51,553 nt of DNA from Pseudomonadota bacterium (GTDB lineage Bacteria; Pseudomonadota; Alphaproteobacteria; Rhodospirillales; Magnetospirillaceae): contig JAEXAH010000139.1 in NCBI GenBank assembly GCA_023458315.1, forward strand, positions 1 through 51,553, in the 5' to 3' direction. The position numbers and the translations under genes are program-made. A model generated the notes under the pieces. The model was not told where the DNA came from. It worked only from the letters and a program-made list of their open reading frames with translations, and did no database searches. Shown here in pieces: positions 35,961-43,430 of this stretch (positions within the stretch are counted from its first letter, which is position 1; the number at the start of each line of letters is the position of its first letter).

Positions 35961-37421
35961 TTACTCCGACTTGTAGTTCGGAGCTTCCTTGGTGATCGAG
36001 ATGTCGTGGACGTGGCTTTCGCGCAGGCCCGCCGAGGTGATGCGGCGGAACACGCACCGGGTCTGCATCTCGGCGATGGTACGGTTGCCGGTGTAGCCCA
36101 TGCCCGCGCGCAGGCCGCCCACCAATTGATGGATGACGTTGCCCGCCGGGCCCTTATAGGGCACGCGGCCTTCCACGCCCTCGGGCACCAGCTTCAGGCT
36201 GTCCTGGACGTCGGCCTGGAAATAGCGGTCGGCCGAGCCGCGCGCCATGGCGCCGATGGAGCCCATGCCGCGATACGACTTGTACGAGCGGCCCTGGTAC
36301 AGAAACACCTCGCCGGGGCTTTCCTCGGTGCCCGCCAGCAGCGAGCCGACCATGACGCAATCGGCGCCCGCCGCGATGGCCTTGGCCAGATCGCCGGAAT
36401 ACTTGATGCCGCCGTCGGCGATCAGGCAGATGCCCGCCGCGCGGGTGACTTCCGACACTTCCATGATGGCCGAAAGCTGCGGCACGCCGACGCCCGCGAC
36501 CATGCGGGTGGTGCAGATGGTGCCCGGGCCGATGCCCACCTTGACCGCGTCGGCACCGGCATCGGCCAGGGCGCGGGCGGCTTCGGGGGTGGCGATGTTG
36601 CCGCCGACCACCTGGGCGTGGGGGGCCAGACGCTTGATGGTGCGCACGGCCTCGATCACGCCGCGCGAATGGCCGTGGGCGGTGTCGACCACGATCAGGT
36701 CGACCTCGGCCTCCAGCAGCGCCTCGGCGCGGGCGATGCCGTCGGGGCCGACGCCGGTGGCGGCGGCGACGCGCAGGCGGCCCTTGGCGTCCTTGCAGGC
36801 GTTGGGGTGGGCCTTGGCCTTCTCGATGTCCTTGACCGTCACCAGGCCGGTGCAGCGGTAATCGCCGTCCACCACCAGCAGCTTCTCGATGCGGTGCTGG
36901 TGCAGCAGGCGCTTGGCCTCTTCCTTGTCCACGCCTTCGCGCACCGTGACCAGCTTGTCCTTGGTCATCAGCTCGGCCACCGGCTGCTGGACGTTGGACG
37001 CGAAGCGCACGTCGCGGTTGGTCAGGATGCCCACCAGCTTGCCGTTGCCGCGTTCCACCACCGGGATGCCGGAAATCTTGAAATCGGCCATCAGGCGCAG
37101 CGCCTCGGCCAGCGGCTGGTCGGGGTGAATGGTCACGGGGTTGACCACCATGCCCGATTCGAACTTCTTGACCATGCGCACTTCGGCGGCCTGGGCGGCG
37201 ATGTCCAGGTTCTTGTGGATCACGCCGATGCCGCCGGTCTGGGCCATGGCGATGGCCAGACGGGATTCGGTCACGGTGTCCATGGCGGCGGACACCAGCG
37301 GAATGCCGAGTTCGATGGAACGGGTGATGCGGGTGCGGGTGTCGACTTGCGTCGGCAGCACGTCCGATTCCGCCGGGACCAGCAGAACGTCGTCGAACGT
37401 GAGGGCTTCCTTGATTTGCAT
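35961..37421 (-). CDS. guaB: IMP dehydrogenase
   Basis: A 486-aa enzyme converting IMP to XMP, the committed step to GMP. The N-terminal catalytic half has FDDVLLVPAESD. Two CBS domains occupy about 95-215 (GIPVVERGNGKLVGILTNRD). The active-site Cys is in GPGTICTTRMVAGVG, and the flap has YRGMGSIGAM. The start MQIKEALTFDD is preceded by GGAGGTGGC. It is monocistronic. Confidence 0.97.
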   Translation of the reverse strand: MQIKEALTFDDVLLVPAESDVLPTQVDTRTRITRSIELGIPLVSAAMDTVTESRLAIAMAQTGGIGVIHKNLDIAAQAAEVRMVKKFESGMVVNPVTIHPDQPLAEALRLMADFKISGIPVVERGNGKLVGILTNRDVRFASNVQQPVAELMTKDKLVTVREGVDKEEAKRLLHQHRIEKLLVVDGDYRCTGLVTVKDIEKAKAHPNACKDAKGRLRVAAATGVGPDGIARAEALLEAEVDLIVVDTAHGHSRGVIEAVRTIKRLAPHAQVVGGNIATPEAARALADAGADAVKVGIGPGTICTTRMVAGVGVPQLSAIMEVSEVTRAAGICLIADGGIKYSGDLAKAIAAGADCVMVGSLLAGTEESPGEVFLYQGRSYKSYRGMGSIGAMARGSADRYFQADVQDSLKLVPEGVEGRVPYKGPAGNVIHQLVGGLRAGMGYTGNRTIAEMQTRCVFRRITSAGLRESHVHDISITKEAPNYKSE

Positions 37422-37607
37422 GCCACCTCCGGGGATCAGTGGCGCGCCATCATACACAATATGGCCCGCCTCTCAAGCACGCCATGGCAGCATTAGCAAT
37501 TTGGTTGTGGTATGGTAGATATGCTGGAGCGAGAAGTATCCCGGCCCGCATGGCGAACGGCCCGGAATTCCTCGCCCCTCGGTGACTTCGGTTCACGGGA
37601 GGGTGGC

Positions 37608-37949
37608 ATGCGAACGTCCGAGACATGGGTGTGTTTGGCCGATGGCGACCGCGCGCAGTTCTATCACTGCGACGCGCCGGGTTATGCGCTTGAACCGGTG
37701 ATGGGCTTTGGCCTGCCGCGCAGCGGCGCGACCTTTGCCGGGCGGCTGGCCAGTCAGCTTGACCGCGCGGCGCGCGGCAGTCTGTTCCAGGCGCTGGTGC
37801 TGGTGGGGCCGCATGCCGTGCTGGCCGAGGTCGAGGAGCACATGGCCCCCGACACCCGCGGCCGCGTGGTCGGCGAGGTGGACCGCGATCTGTGCGGCCG
37901 TTCCCCGCGCGAGTTGGAAACCCACCTGGGCGCCATGCTGCGCCACTGA
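37608..37949 (+). CDS. Host-attachment (AtsE-like) family protein
   Basis: A 113-aa protein. The start MRTSETWVCLADGDRAQFY is chosen because GGGAGGGTGGC precedes it; the frame is open further upstream. The motifs WVCLADGDRAQFY, FAGRLASQLDRAA and LVLVGPHAVLAEVEEH match the family annotated as required for attachment to host cells. The fold resembles release-factor eRF1 domain, and the biological role is poorly defined. It converges with rlmE. Confidence 0.75.
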   Translation: MRTSETWVCLADGDRAQFYHCDAPGYALEPVMGFGLPRSGATFAGRLASQLDRAARGSLFQALVLVGPHAVLAEVEEHMAPDTRGRVVGEVDRDLCGRSPRELETHLGAMLRH

Positions 37950-37964
37950 CCGAACGGGGCGGCG

Positions 37965-38690
37965 TTACTCCGCCTCGCGCTCGTCACGCCATTGGCTGTC
38001 GGGGCGTTCGCCCTTGAAGCCGGTGGCGACCACATAGGTTTCGGCCGATTCCTTGCGGCTGGACGGCGGCTTGGCGTGGCGGACGGTTTCGAAATTCTTC
38101 TTCAGCAGGTCCAGCAGGGTCTTTTCCGTGCCGCCCTGGAACACCTTGGCGACGAACACGCCGCCGGGGGCCAGAACCTCCATGGCGAAGTGCAGCGCCA
38201 CTTCCACCAGACCGATGATGCGCAAATGGTCGGTGGCGGGGTGGCCGGTGGTGGGGGCGGCCATGTCGGACACCACCACGTCGGCCAGACCGTCCAGCGC
38301 CTCCTTCAGCCGGTCCGGCGAATCGTCGGCCAGGAAGTCACCCTGCATGCAGATGGCGCCGGGGACGGGATCGTATTCCAGGATGTCCATGCCGACCACC
38401 TTGCCCTTGGGGCCGACACGGTCCACGGCGATCTGGGTCCAGCCGCCGGGGGCGGCGCCCAGATCGACCACGCGCAGACCTTTCTTCAGGAAATGGAACT
38501 TCTCGTCCAGTTCGATCAGCTTGAAGGCGGCGCGCGAGCGGTAGCCCAGTTTGCGGGCCTCGTGCACATAGGGGTCGTTCAACTGGCGTTGCAGCCAGCG
38601 GGTCGAGGACGGCTTGCGCTTCTTGGCGGTCTTGACCGCCTCGAACATCATGCGGCTGCCGCTGCCGGTTTTGGTGGGGGATTTGCTCAT
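37965..38690 (-). CDS. rlmE: 23S rRNA U2552 2'-O-methyltransferase
   Basis: A 241-aa FtsJ/RrmJ-type enzyme, matching the family in length. The SAM motif is VVDLGAAPGGWTQIAV, and the K-D-K-E catalytic tetrad is in RSRAAFKL, VSDMAAP, VFVAKVFQGG and SSRKESAETY. An N-terminal Lys/Arg-rich tail may bind the ribosome. It starts 3 bp after the ppx/gppA stop, so the two form an operon. Confidence 0.95.
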   Translation of the reverse strand: MSKSPTKTGSGSRMMFEAVKTAKKRKPSSTRWLQRQLNDPYVHEARKLGYRSRAAFKLIELDEKFHFLKKGLRVVDLGAAPGGWTQIAVDRVGPKGKVVGMDILEYDPVPGAICMQGDFLADDSPDRLKEALDGLADVVVSDMAAPTTGHPATDHLRIIGLVEVALHFAMEVLAPGGVFVAKVFQGGTEKTLLDLLKKNFETVRHAKPPSSRKESAETYVVATGFKGERPDSQWRDEREAE

Positions 38691-38693
38691 TTC

Positions 38694-39716
38694 TCAGACT
38701 TCTCCGCAGGCCGGGCAAGGGGCGGTTTCGGCCATCATGGCCAACAGCAGCCCCTCGCGCACGCCGCGATCCGCGACCCGTAACGAGGTCAGCGGCCACA
38801 ACCGGCACATGGCTTCCAGGATGGCGCACCCGGCCAGCACCAGATCGGCGCGCTCGGGGCCGATGCAGGGGTGGCGGGCGCGGTCGGCGGTGCTCATGCC
38901 CGCCAGCCGACGGGTGACGTCGGCGATATGGTCGAAATGCAGGTCAAGACCGTCCACCAGACTGCGCTCGTAACGGTCCAAATCCAGATGCAGCGCCGCC
39001 AGGGTGGTGACGGTGCCGGATGTGCCCAGCATCTGCACCCGTCCGGCGCCCAGCAGGCGGGCGATGCCATGTTTTTGCTCGAACCCGGCCAGCCGCTTCT
39101 GGATGGCGGCCACCGCCTCGGCATAGCCATCGGGGGAGTTCAGGCTGTCGCCCGCGTCCTCGGCCAGCGTCACCACGCCCAGCGGCAACGATTGCACCCC
39201 CTGGACTTGGCGCTGGCCGCCCTCGGTGTTGACCCAGACCAACTCGGTCGAGCCGCCGCCGATGTCGAACACCAGCGCCCACGGCACCCCCGGCTCCATC
39301 AGCGAGGCACAGCCGTCCAGGGCCAGCCCCGCCTCCTCCTGCGCCGAGATGATGTCCAGGGTCAGGCCGGTTTCCCCGGCGACCCGGGCGGCGAATTCCG
39401 CATGGTTGGCGGCGCGGCGGCAGGCTTCGGTCGCCACCAGCCGGGCATGGGTGACACGGTTGCGCGCCATCTTGTCGGCACAGGCCCGCAACGCCGCGAC
39501 AGTGCGGGCCATGGCCTCCTCGCTCAACCGTCCGGTGGCGGCCACGCCTTCGCCCAGACGGGTGATGCGGGAAAAGGCGTCGATCACCCGAAAGCCCCGC
39601 CGCCCCTGCGGCCGTGCAACCAGCATGCGGCAATTGTTGGTGCCAAGATCCAGCGCGGCGTAAACAGCGTCGGCGGCGGAAGGCGAAGGGGCGAAACTCA
39701 AAGCCTGCGTACTCAC
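38694..39716 (-). CDS. Ppx/GppA-family phosphatase
   Basis: A 340-aa ASKHA-fold enzyme that hydrolyses polyphosphate or (p)ppGpp. Phosphate-binding motifs are ALDLGTNNCRMLVA and ALVFDIGGGSTELVWV, with GTSGTVTTLAAL further on. Family members of about 310-340 aa lack the C-terminal HD domain and are usual in alphaproteobacteria. It leads the operon with rlmE. Confidence 0.93.
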   Translation of the reverse strand: MSTQALSFAPSPSAADAVYAALDLGTNNCRMLVARPQGRRGFRVIDAFSRITRLGEGVAATGRLSEEAMARTVAALRACADKMARNRVTHARLVATEACRRAANHAEFAARVAGETGLTLDIISAQEEAGLALDGCASLMEPGVPWALVFDIGGGSTELVWVNTEGGQRQVQGVQSLPLGVVTLAEDAGDSLNSPDGYAEAVAAIQKRLAGFEQKHGIARLLGAGRVQMLGTSGTVTTLAALHLDLDRYERSLVDGLDLHFDHIADVTRRLAGMSTADRARHPCIGPERADLVLAGCAILEAMCRLWPLTSLRVADRGVREGLLLAMMAETAPCPACGEV

Positions 39717-39952
39717 GAAAAATGCGGCCGGGCCAACCCGAAAACGCCACGGTCTGGCCGACCATACCTTGCCGCCCGCGCCGCACCCAAGAAAAAAGCG
39801 TTCCGGCAGAGGGGTTTACCGCCTTCGCACAAAGGTCGCAATTTTTCCCTTTTCATTTCCAAAAATCCTGTGTTAGAAGGTGCGCCTCTCGCGACGGACG
39901 GCGCTTCACACCGAAGCCAACCACCGCCGCACCGGCCGGCAAAGCCGCCTGC

Positions 39953-40026
39953 TGGGGGATCGTCTAACGGTAGGACAGCGGACTCTGACTCCGCCAGTCT
40001 AGGTTCGAATCCTAGTCCCCCAGCCA
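39953..40026 (+). tRNA. tRNA-Gln (anticodon CTG)
   Basis: A 74-nt cloverleaf with encoded CCA is seen. The acceptor stem is TGGGGGA/TCCCCCA, the anticodon stem is GCGGA/TCCGC with loop CTCTGAC (anticodon CTG), and the T-arm contains GGTTCGAATCC. The 3' A at 40026 is also the first base of the IS1595 target duplication, so insertion left the tRNA intact. It is the likely landmark for the mobile island to its right. Confidence 0.97.
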
Positions 40027-40033
40027 ACACTTC
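40026..40033. repeat. Left 8-bp target-site duplication AACACTTC
   Basis: AACACTTC directly abuts the left inverted repeat and is repeated exactly at 43193-43200 next to the right inverted repeat. Eight base pairs is the size expected of IS1595-family insertions. Confidence 0.95.
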
Positions 40034-40057
40034 CGGCATTATGTAGCAAGCTCACCA
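40034..40057 (+). repeat. Left terminal inverted repeat of the IS1595 element
   Basis: 24 bp, identical to the reverse complement of the right end. It begins CGGCATTATGTAG and ends CTCACCA. Confidence 0.95.
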
Positions 40058-40100
40058 AGCCCCGGATGGTCAGCCCGGTGCCATTCGCCGACAATGGTGC

Positions 40101-40547
40101 ATGGCTGAACCGCTCGCAATCACCATCCTGCGCAAGAAGCGTGACCGCATCCGCGACACCATCGCCAAATACGAGGCGCGGCTGAAAGAGGCTCAAGCCG
40201 ATCTGGCGCACGTCATCGCCGCCTTGCGACTATTCGAGATTGACAACAACGTCGATGACTTCCCCGCCTATGTCGATCTGAACCGGGTCTTCCGACGTGG
40301 CGAAACAACCGCCTTTTGCCTGGAAACACTCCGGGCCGAAGGGCCGCTGGATACCCGCGAGCTTACGGCCCGCCTCATGCGGCGCAAGGGCCTGGACGAG
40401 CACGATAAGGTGTTGTCACAGGCCATCGCACTCAGGATCGTCCAGACGCTTCGATCACGGTCCCGTCGCGGATTGGTGGATGGCGCCACAAGACGGAAGG
40501 GTGTCTGCGTTTGGCGGATTGTTGAAGAGAGCGGTGGTTATTCCTGA
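40101..40547 (+). CDS. IS1595 passenger: coiled-coil / winged-helix protein
   Basis: A 148-aa cytoplasmic protein. Residues 1-50 form a charged coiled coil (ILRKKRDRIRDTIAKYEARL). The second half, with CLETLRAEGPLDTRELTARL and VQTLRSRSRRGLVDGA, has the pattern of a winged helix (helix-turn-helix then RGLV wing). It could bind DNA, perhaps regulating the element or host. It is the first gene inside the left inverted repeat. Its end overlaps the convergent membrane-protein gene by 10 bp. No known family is claimed. Confidence 0.7.
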   Translation: MAEPLAITILRKKRDRIRDTIAKYEARLKEAQADLAHVIAALRLFEIDNNVDDFPAYVDLNRVFRRGETTAFCLETLRAEGPLDTRELTARLMRRKGLDEHDKVLSQAIALRIVQTLRSRSRRGLVDGATRRKGVCVWRIVEESGGYS

Positions 40548-41044
40548 AACATCGCGCGTTCGGTGTTTATGGCCTCTAAGTGATTCTTAAGATCCCTGAA
40601 GAGGGCCCGAATCGTAAGCCCTACAGCAATGAGGATGGTCGGCCCACCAATCCATGCTGGCAGCAAACCAATATCCAGAACAAAGGCGGCAGTCAGGCCG
40701 ATCAACAGCGAAGTCCACGCCAAAAGAGTGGACTGGAAGCACCTCTTCTGGGAGTGCTGCTGTAATGCGGCCCAACGGCACAGAAGCGCCAGTATTCGCT
40801 CTGTTCGGTTCCCAGTGTTTTGGATGTGGTGCCGGATTGCAGCATCGCGATACACGGCTGCATCCGCAAGATACCAATAGCCATAAGCGGCGGCGTTAGC
40901 GACAAGTGCGAGAACGAAGAATGCGGAATTAGGACTTGCACCAAGTTTATATAGAACGGCCGTTGTGACAGCCGTCGAAGCGTGAAGGATGGTGACGACC
41001 TTCTTGCCTTCCTGTTCCTTGTAATCCTTGAAATACGGGTCCAT
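40538..41044 (-). CDS. IS1595 passenger: four-helix membrane protein
   Basis: A 168-aa predicted inner-membrane protein. Hydrophobic segments lie near residues 19-35, 39-60 (FFVLALVANAAAYGYWYLAD), 106-126 and 128-147 (GGPTILIAVGLTIRALF). The middle loop is charged and includes a TGNRTERILALLCRW stretch. Its codon use and lower GC differ from the chromosomal genes. I do not recognise the family. It lies between the DNA-binding passenger and the transposase, downstream of the transposase on the same strand. Confidence 0.65.
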   Translation of the reverse strand: MDPYFKDYKEQEGKKVVTILHASTAVTTAVLYKLGASPNSAFFVLALVANAAAYGYWYLADAAVYRDAAIRHHIQNTGNRTERILALLCRWAALQQHSQKRCFQSTLLAWTSLLIGLTAAFVLDIGLLPAWIGGPTILIAVGLTIRALFRDLKNHLEAINTERAMFQE

Positions 41045-41093
41045 TGAGTCGCCATCCTGTTTCCTTCGTGGCGACTATCGTGAGTTTTCGAGG

Positions 41094-42068
41094 TCAGCAA
41101 GTCAACGAACTGGTGCCCCGCTGCCAGTAGCCTTTCCACTGGCGGCTTACCGGGTGGCTGGCGGCGGCAGCCACCACCATCATAAACTGCTCGCCATTGC
41201 TGACGCGGCGATGATCTTCCCGCCAGTCCATTTCGGCAGCGTAAGCGGCGAGGTACGGGCCGGCGACGTGGTGGTAGGTGCCGAATTCGGCGCGGCGAAG
41301 GCGGCTGAAGAAGCTCTCGGCTTGGTTGGTGCAGCTTTCGCCGTCGCTGTAGACCTCGGAGTGGTTGATCCGCTTGGTCAGGAAGCGGGCGTGCAACTGG
41401 TCCCAATGCGGGGCTTCGTCGGCATGGATGGTGCTGCCGGGTGCCACCCGCTCATGGATGGTCGGGACGGCGGCATCCTCGCTCTTGACCACAAAGGTCA
41501 GGGTTTTGCCGTTCCGCTCGCGGGCGACGATCACCACCCGACGCTTGCCGTTCTGGTTCTTGCGCAGGCGGCGGTCGCGCCGGTTTTCCTTCCAGTTGGC
41601 CGGCTTCACGTAGCCGCCGAAATAGGCGCCGTCGATCTCCACCTCGCCCGACGCCTCGGCGCCGACATCCTCTGCCGCCATCGCCTCGCGCAGCTTGTGC
41701 GCCAGGACGAAGGCCGTCTTGTACTGGACGTCGAGATCGCGGCTCAACTGGAGGGCCGAAACGCCCTTGGCGCCGTTGCAGAAGATGGCGATGGCCAGCA
41801 GATAGTCGCGCATCGCCAGCTTGCGGCCGGCGAAGATCGTGCCACTGGTGGCGCTGAACTGGTGGCAGCAGCCCTTGCACTTCCACAAGCGACGGGTGGT
41901 ATAGCCGTAGACGGCCACGCAGCCACAACGCGGGCAATAAGGCTCGCCGTCAGTGTCCGCCCAACGGATTTGGCGGAACGCCTCGTGCGCTTCCTCTTCG
42001 CTCATGCGCATGACCACTTTCAGCGAAAGCGTCTTAGCGGCTGCGGAAAGGAGAAAGTGCTGAGCCAT
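41094..42068 (-). CDS. IS1595-family (ISXO2-like) transposase
   Basis: A 324-aa transposase. The N-terminal zinc ribbon is CPRCGCVAVYGY ... WKCKGCCHQF (two CxxC pairs), typical of ISXO2-like members. The catalytic domain begins near residue 130 with EIDGAYFGG, has the second Asp in HADEAPHWDQL and ends with SCTNQAESFFSRLRR...GTYHHV, the N/E motif of the family. Length and motifs are intact, so it should be active. It diverges from the DUF6471 gene, and their shared 108-bp region carries repeated operator-like sites. Confidence 0.95.
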   Translation of the reverse strand: MAQHFLLSAAAKTLSLKVVMRMSEEEAHEAFRQIRWADTDGEPYCPRCGCVAVYGYTTRRLWKCKGCCHQFSATSGTIFAGRKLAMRDYLLAIAIFCNGAKGVSALQLSRDLDVQYKTAFVLAHKLREAMAAEDVGAEASGEVEIDGAYFGGYVKPANWKENRRDRRLRKNQNGKRRVVIVARERNGKTLTFVVKSEDAAVPTIHERVAPGSTIHADEAPHWDQLHARFLTKRINHSEVYSDGESCTNQAESFFSRLRRAEFGTYHHVAGPYLAAYAAEMDWREDHRRVSNGEQFMMVVAAAASHPVSRQWKGYWQRGTSSLTC

Positions 42069-42073
42069 AGTCT

Positions 42074-42149
42074 CATATCTGCCAGAAAGTTCTCAGATAT
42101 GATACTTTATCGGCTCAGATTGTCAACACGAAAGCTATCAGATATGATA
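42074..42149. promoter_or_regulatory. Three operator-like repeats between transposase and DUF6471 genes
   Basis: TCAGATATGATA occurs at 42093-42104 and 42138-42149 in direct orientation, 45 bp apart, and CATATCTG (its inverse core) at 42074-42081, just 6 bp upstream of the transposase start. The arrangement could let a dimeric repressor silence both divergent genes. The adjacent small HTH protein is the obvious candidate. Confidence 0.6.
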
Positions 42150-42176
42150 ACTCATCATCGGACTTGAGAGGTTCCC

Positions 42177-42407
42177 ATGGCAGTGCAACCAGACTGGAAC
42201 GAGCGGGCGAGCCGATACCTGAAGGCCGAGTTGAAGCGCCAGGGCGTGACCTATGACGACCTGGCTACCCGACTGAATGCAATCGGTTTCCAGGAAACCA
42301 AGGCGTCGATCTCCAACAAGATCAGCCGGGGGGCGTTTACAGCGGCCTTTTTCTTGGCGAGCTTAAATGTCGCCGGCGTTCAAACGTTGCATGTTGCTGA
42401 CGTTTAA
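42177..42407 (+). CDS. IS1595 passenger: DUF6471 HTH-like protein
   Basis: A 76-aa protein that I recognise as DUF6471-like. The sequence YDDLATRLNAIG, ETKASISNKISRGAF has the spacing of a Cro/XRE helix-turn-helix (helix 2-turn-recognition helix), and the last part (FLASLNVAGVQTLHVADV) could be the dimerisation tail. It lies divergently from the transposase gene behind three operator-like repeats, so a repressor of transposition is the natural guess. DNA binding is inferred, not shown. Confidence 0.7.
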   Translation: MAVQPDWNERASRYLKAELKRQGVTYDDLATRLNAIGFQETKASISNKISRGAFTAAFFLASLNVAGVQTLHVADV

Positions 42408-43039
42408 GGCTTGAACGCAATTCCCAGCGACGAAAGCGGAACCGTTTGCGCTTTCCGGCCTATTACCTTGCCGCCAAGGCGTTCAACGTCTGCCAGAGAG
42501 CTAACGTTTGCTGCGGTGTATTTGTTTGGCAGAAGCACCACATAGTACGACAAAGAATAGTGCTTCGCCTCAAGAATGCGCAGGCGCGTTTGAGGGGGGG
42601 CAAAGCGCGTCGAAAGTCGCACGAGATCGCCCGTGATCGTGTACTCGGAACTTTTCTCAAGGGCTGTGTCGGTTATTGGGTCAATGTCCGCATAATTCAC
42701 GCGAACGGCAAGCACAAGGCGATACTCGTCTTTTTGTTCAATCAAATTAGCGGTATCTACCGTGGCATAAAATGTAAGTGGGCCATGAATACCATAGGCG
42801 CCAACATAGTCTGTGCATTCGCTGGTTTTGGCCGTTCTTCTGTCGTACAGAGAGTATCCGATGCCCATCCAGCAAAGCAGTGACATCACCGTTGTTACGA
42901 CGATGACTTTCTTGTTCTGATTTGTCAGTTTAGAGGGCATGGGCCGCCCCCGCGATGCATGATAGCTCAACATCGCGTACACAGCTTGTACGGTCGCCGC
43001 AGCGGTTGCCGCCCACATGCCCCAGTCGGCAGAAGTCAT
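42404..43039 (-). CDS. IS1595 passenger: membrane-anchored protein
   Basis: A 211-aa protein with two N-terminal hydrophobic helices (residues 6-26 and 44-66) and a soluble C-terminal domain of about 140 residues, probably outside the cytoplasm, containing one cysteine (SECTDYVG). Its stop overlaps the convergent DUF6471 stop by 4 bp. No family is recognised. Like the 168-aa passenger it is lower in GC than the core genes. Together they might be a defence or surface-exclusion pair, but nothing proves this. Confidence 0.6.
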   Translation of the reverse strand: MTSADWGMWAATAAATVQAVYAMLSYHASRGRPMPSKLTNQNKKVIVVTTVMSLLCWMGIGYSLYDRRTAKTSECTDYVGAYGIHGPLTFYATVDTANLIEQKDEYRLVLAVRVNYADIDPITDTALEKSSEYTITGDLVRLSTRFAPPQTRLRILEAKHYSLSYYVVLLPNKYTAANVSSLADVERLGGKVIGRKAQTVPLSSLGIAFKP

Positions 43040-43168
43040 CTAGGCTCGAATTACTCTTGTGATGTGACCAACGGTGGCAGAATGCCCCAATCACCCACGG
43101 CTTACAATCCGCACCGCGCACATGGCTGTCTGGATGACAGCGCGGTCGGGAGGACTGGTCTTTCCCTC

Positions 43169-43192
43169 TGGTGAGCTTGCTACATAATGCCG
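43169..43192 (-). repeat. Right terminal inverted repeat of the IS1595 element
   Basis: Exact reverse complement of 40034-40057 over all 24 bp. It ends CATAATGCCG directly before the second AACACTTC. Confidence 0.95.
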
Positions 43193-43200
43193 AACACTTC
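43193..43200. repeat. Right 8-bp target-site duplication AACACTTC
   Basis: Identical to 40026-40033. Joining the two sides restores tRNA-Gln followed by CACTTCCTAAGTG, a small hairpin into which the element inserted. Confidence 0.95.
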
Positions 43201-43221
43201 CTAAGTGCCTGATTCTAAACG

Positions 43222-43310
43222 TGTCGGTTTCAGCTATAGGCCGGATTTCGTGCCTTTAAGCCGGACAGCGACAGGCATAATGCGGACGGATTGGTAGTTC
43301 CGTCACCGGA
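43222..43310. repeat. Candidate end of a Tn7-like transposon with binding-site array
   Basis: The sequence starts TGTCGGTTTCAGC, the TGT start and TTTCAG being typical of Tn7/Tn5053-group ends. Imperfect repeats follow: CGG or CGGA cores begin at 43225, 43242, 43262, 43283 and 43307, spaced 17-24 bp, with TAAGCCGGACA-like sequence around them. TnsB-type transposases bind several 20-22 bp sites at each end. The distance to the tRNA-Gln 3' end before IS1595 insertion is about 28 bp. Confidence 0.5.
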
Positions 43311-43430
43311 AATTCCTCTTTCCTTCCAAGCGGTTGGCGCGGCTCTGCCCTCTCCGTCAGGTGCAAACGCGCGTGGGCACGCCCGAAGTCGGGCGCGCAC
43401 TGAATTTCCGATTTGTCCGTCCTAGAGCTG

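Larger units (their letters stand above)
40034..43192. mobile_element. Complete IS1595-family element with passenger genes (3159 bp)
   Basis: The boundaries are exact: a perfect 24-bp terminal inverted repeat (40034-40057 and 43169-43192, starting CGGCATTATGTAGC) flanked by 8-bp direct repeats. Inside are one ISXO2-type transposase (minus) and four other genes: a coiled-coil/winged-helix protein, two membrane proteins and a DUF6471 protein. The IS1595 family is known to include members with passenger genes and to give 8-bp duplications. The perfect ends and intact transposase suggest recent or still possible mobility. Confidence 0.93.
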
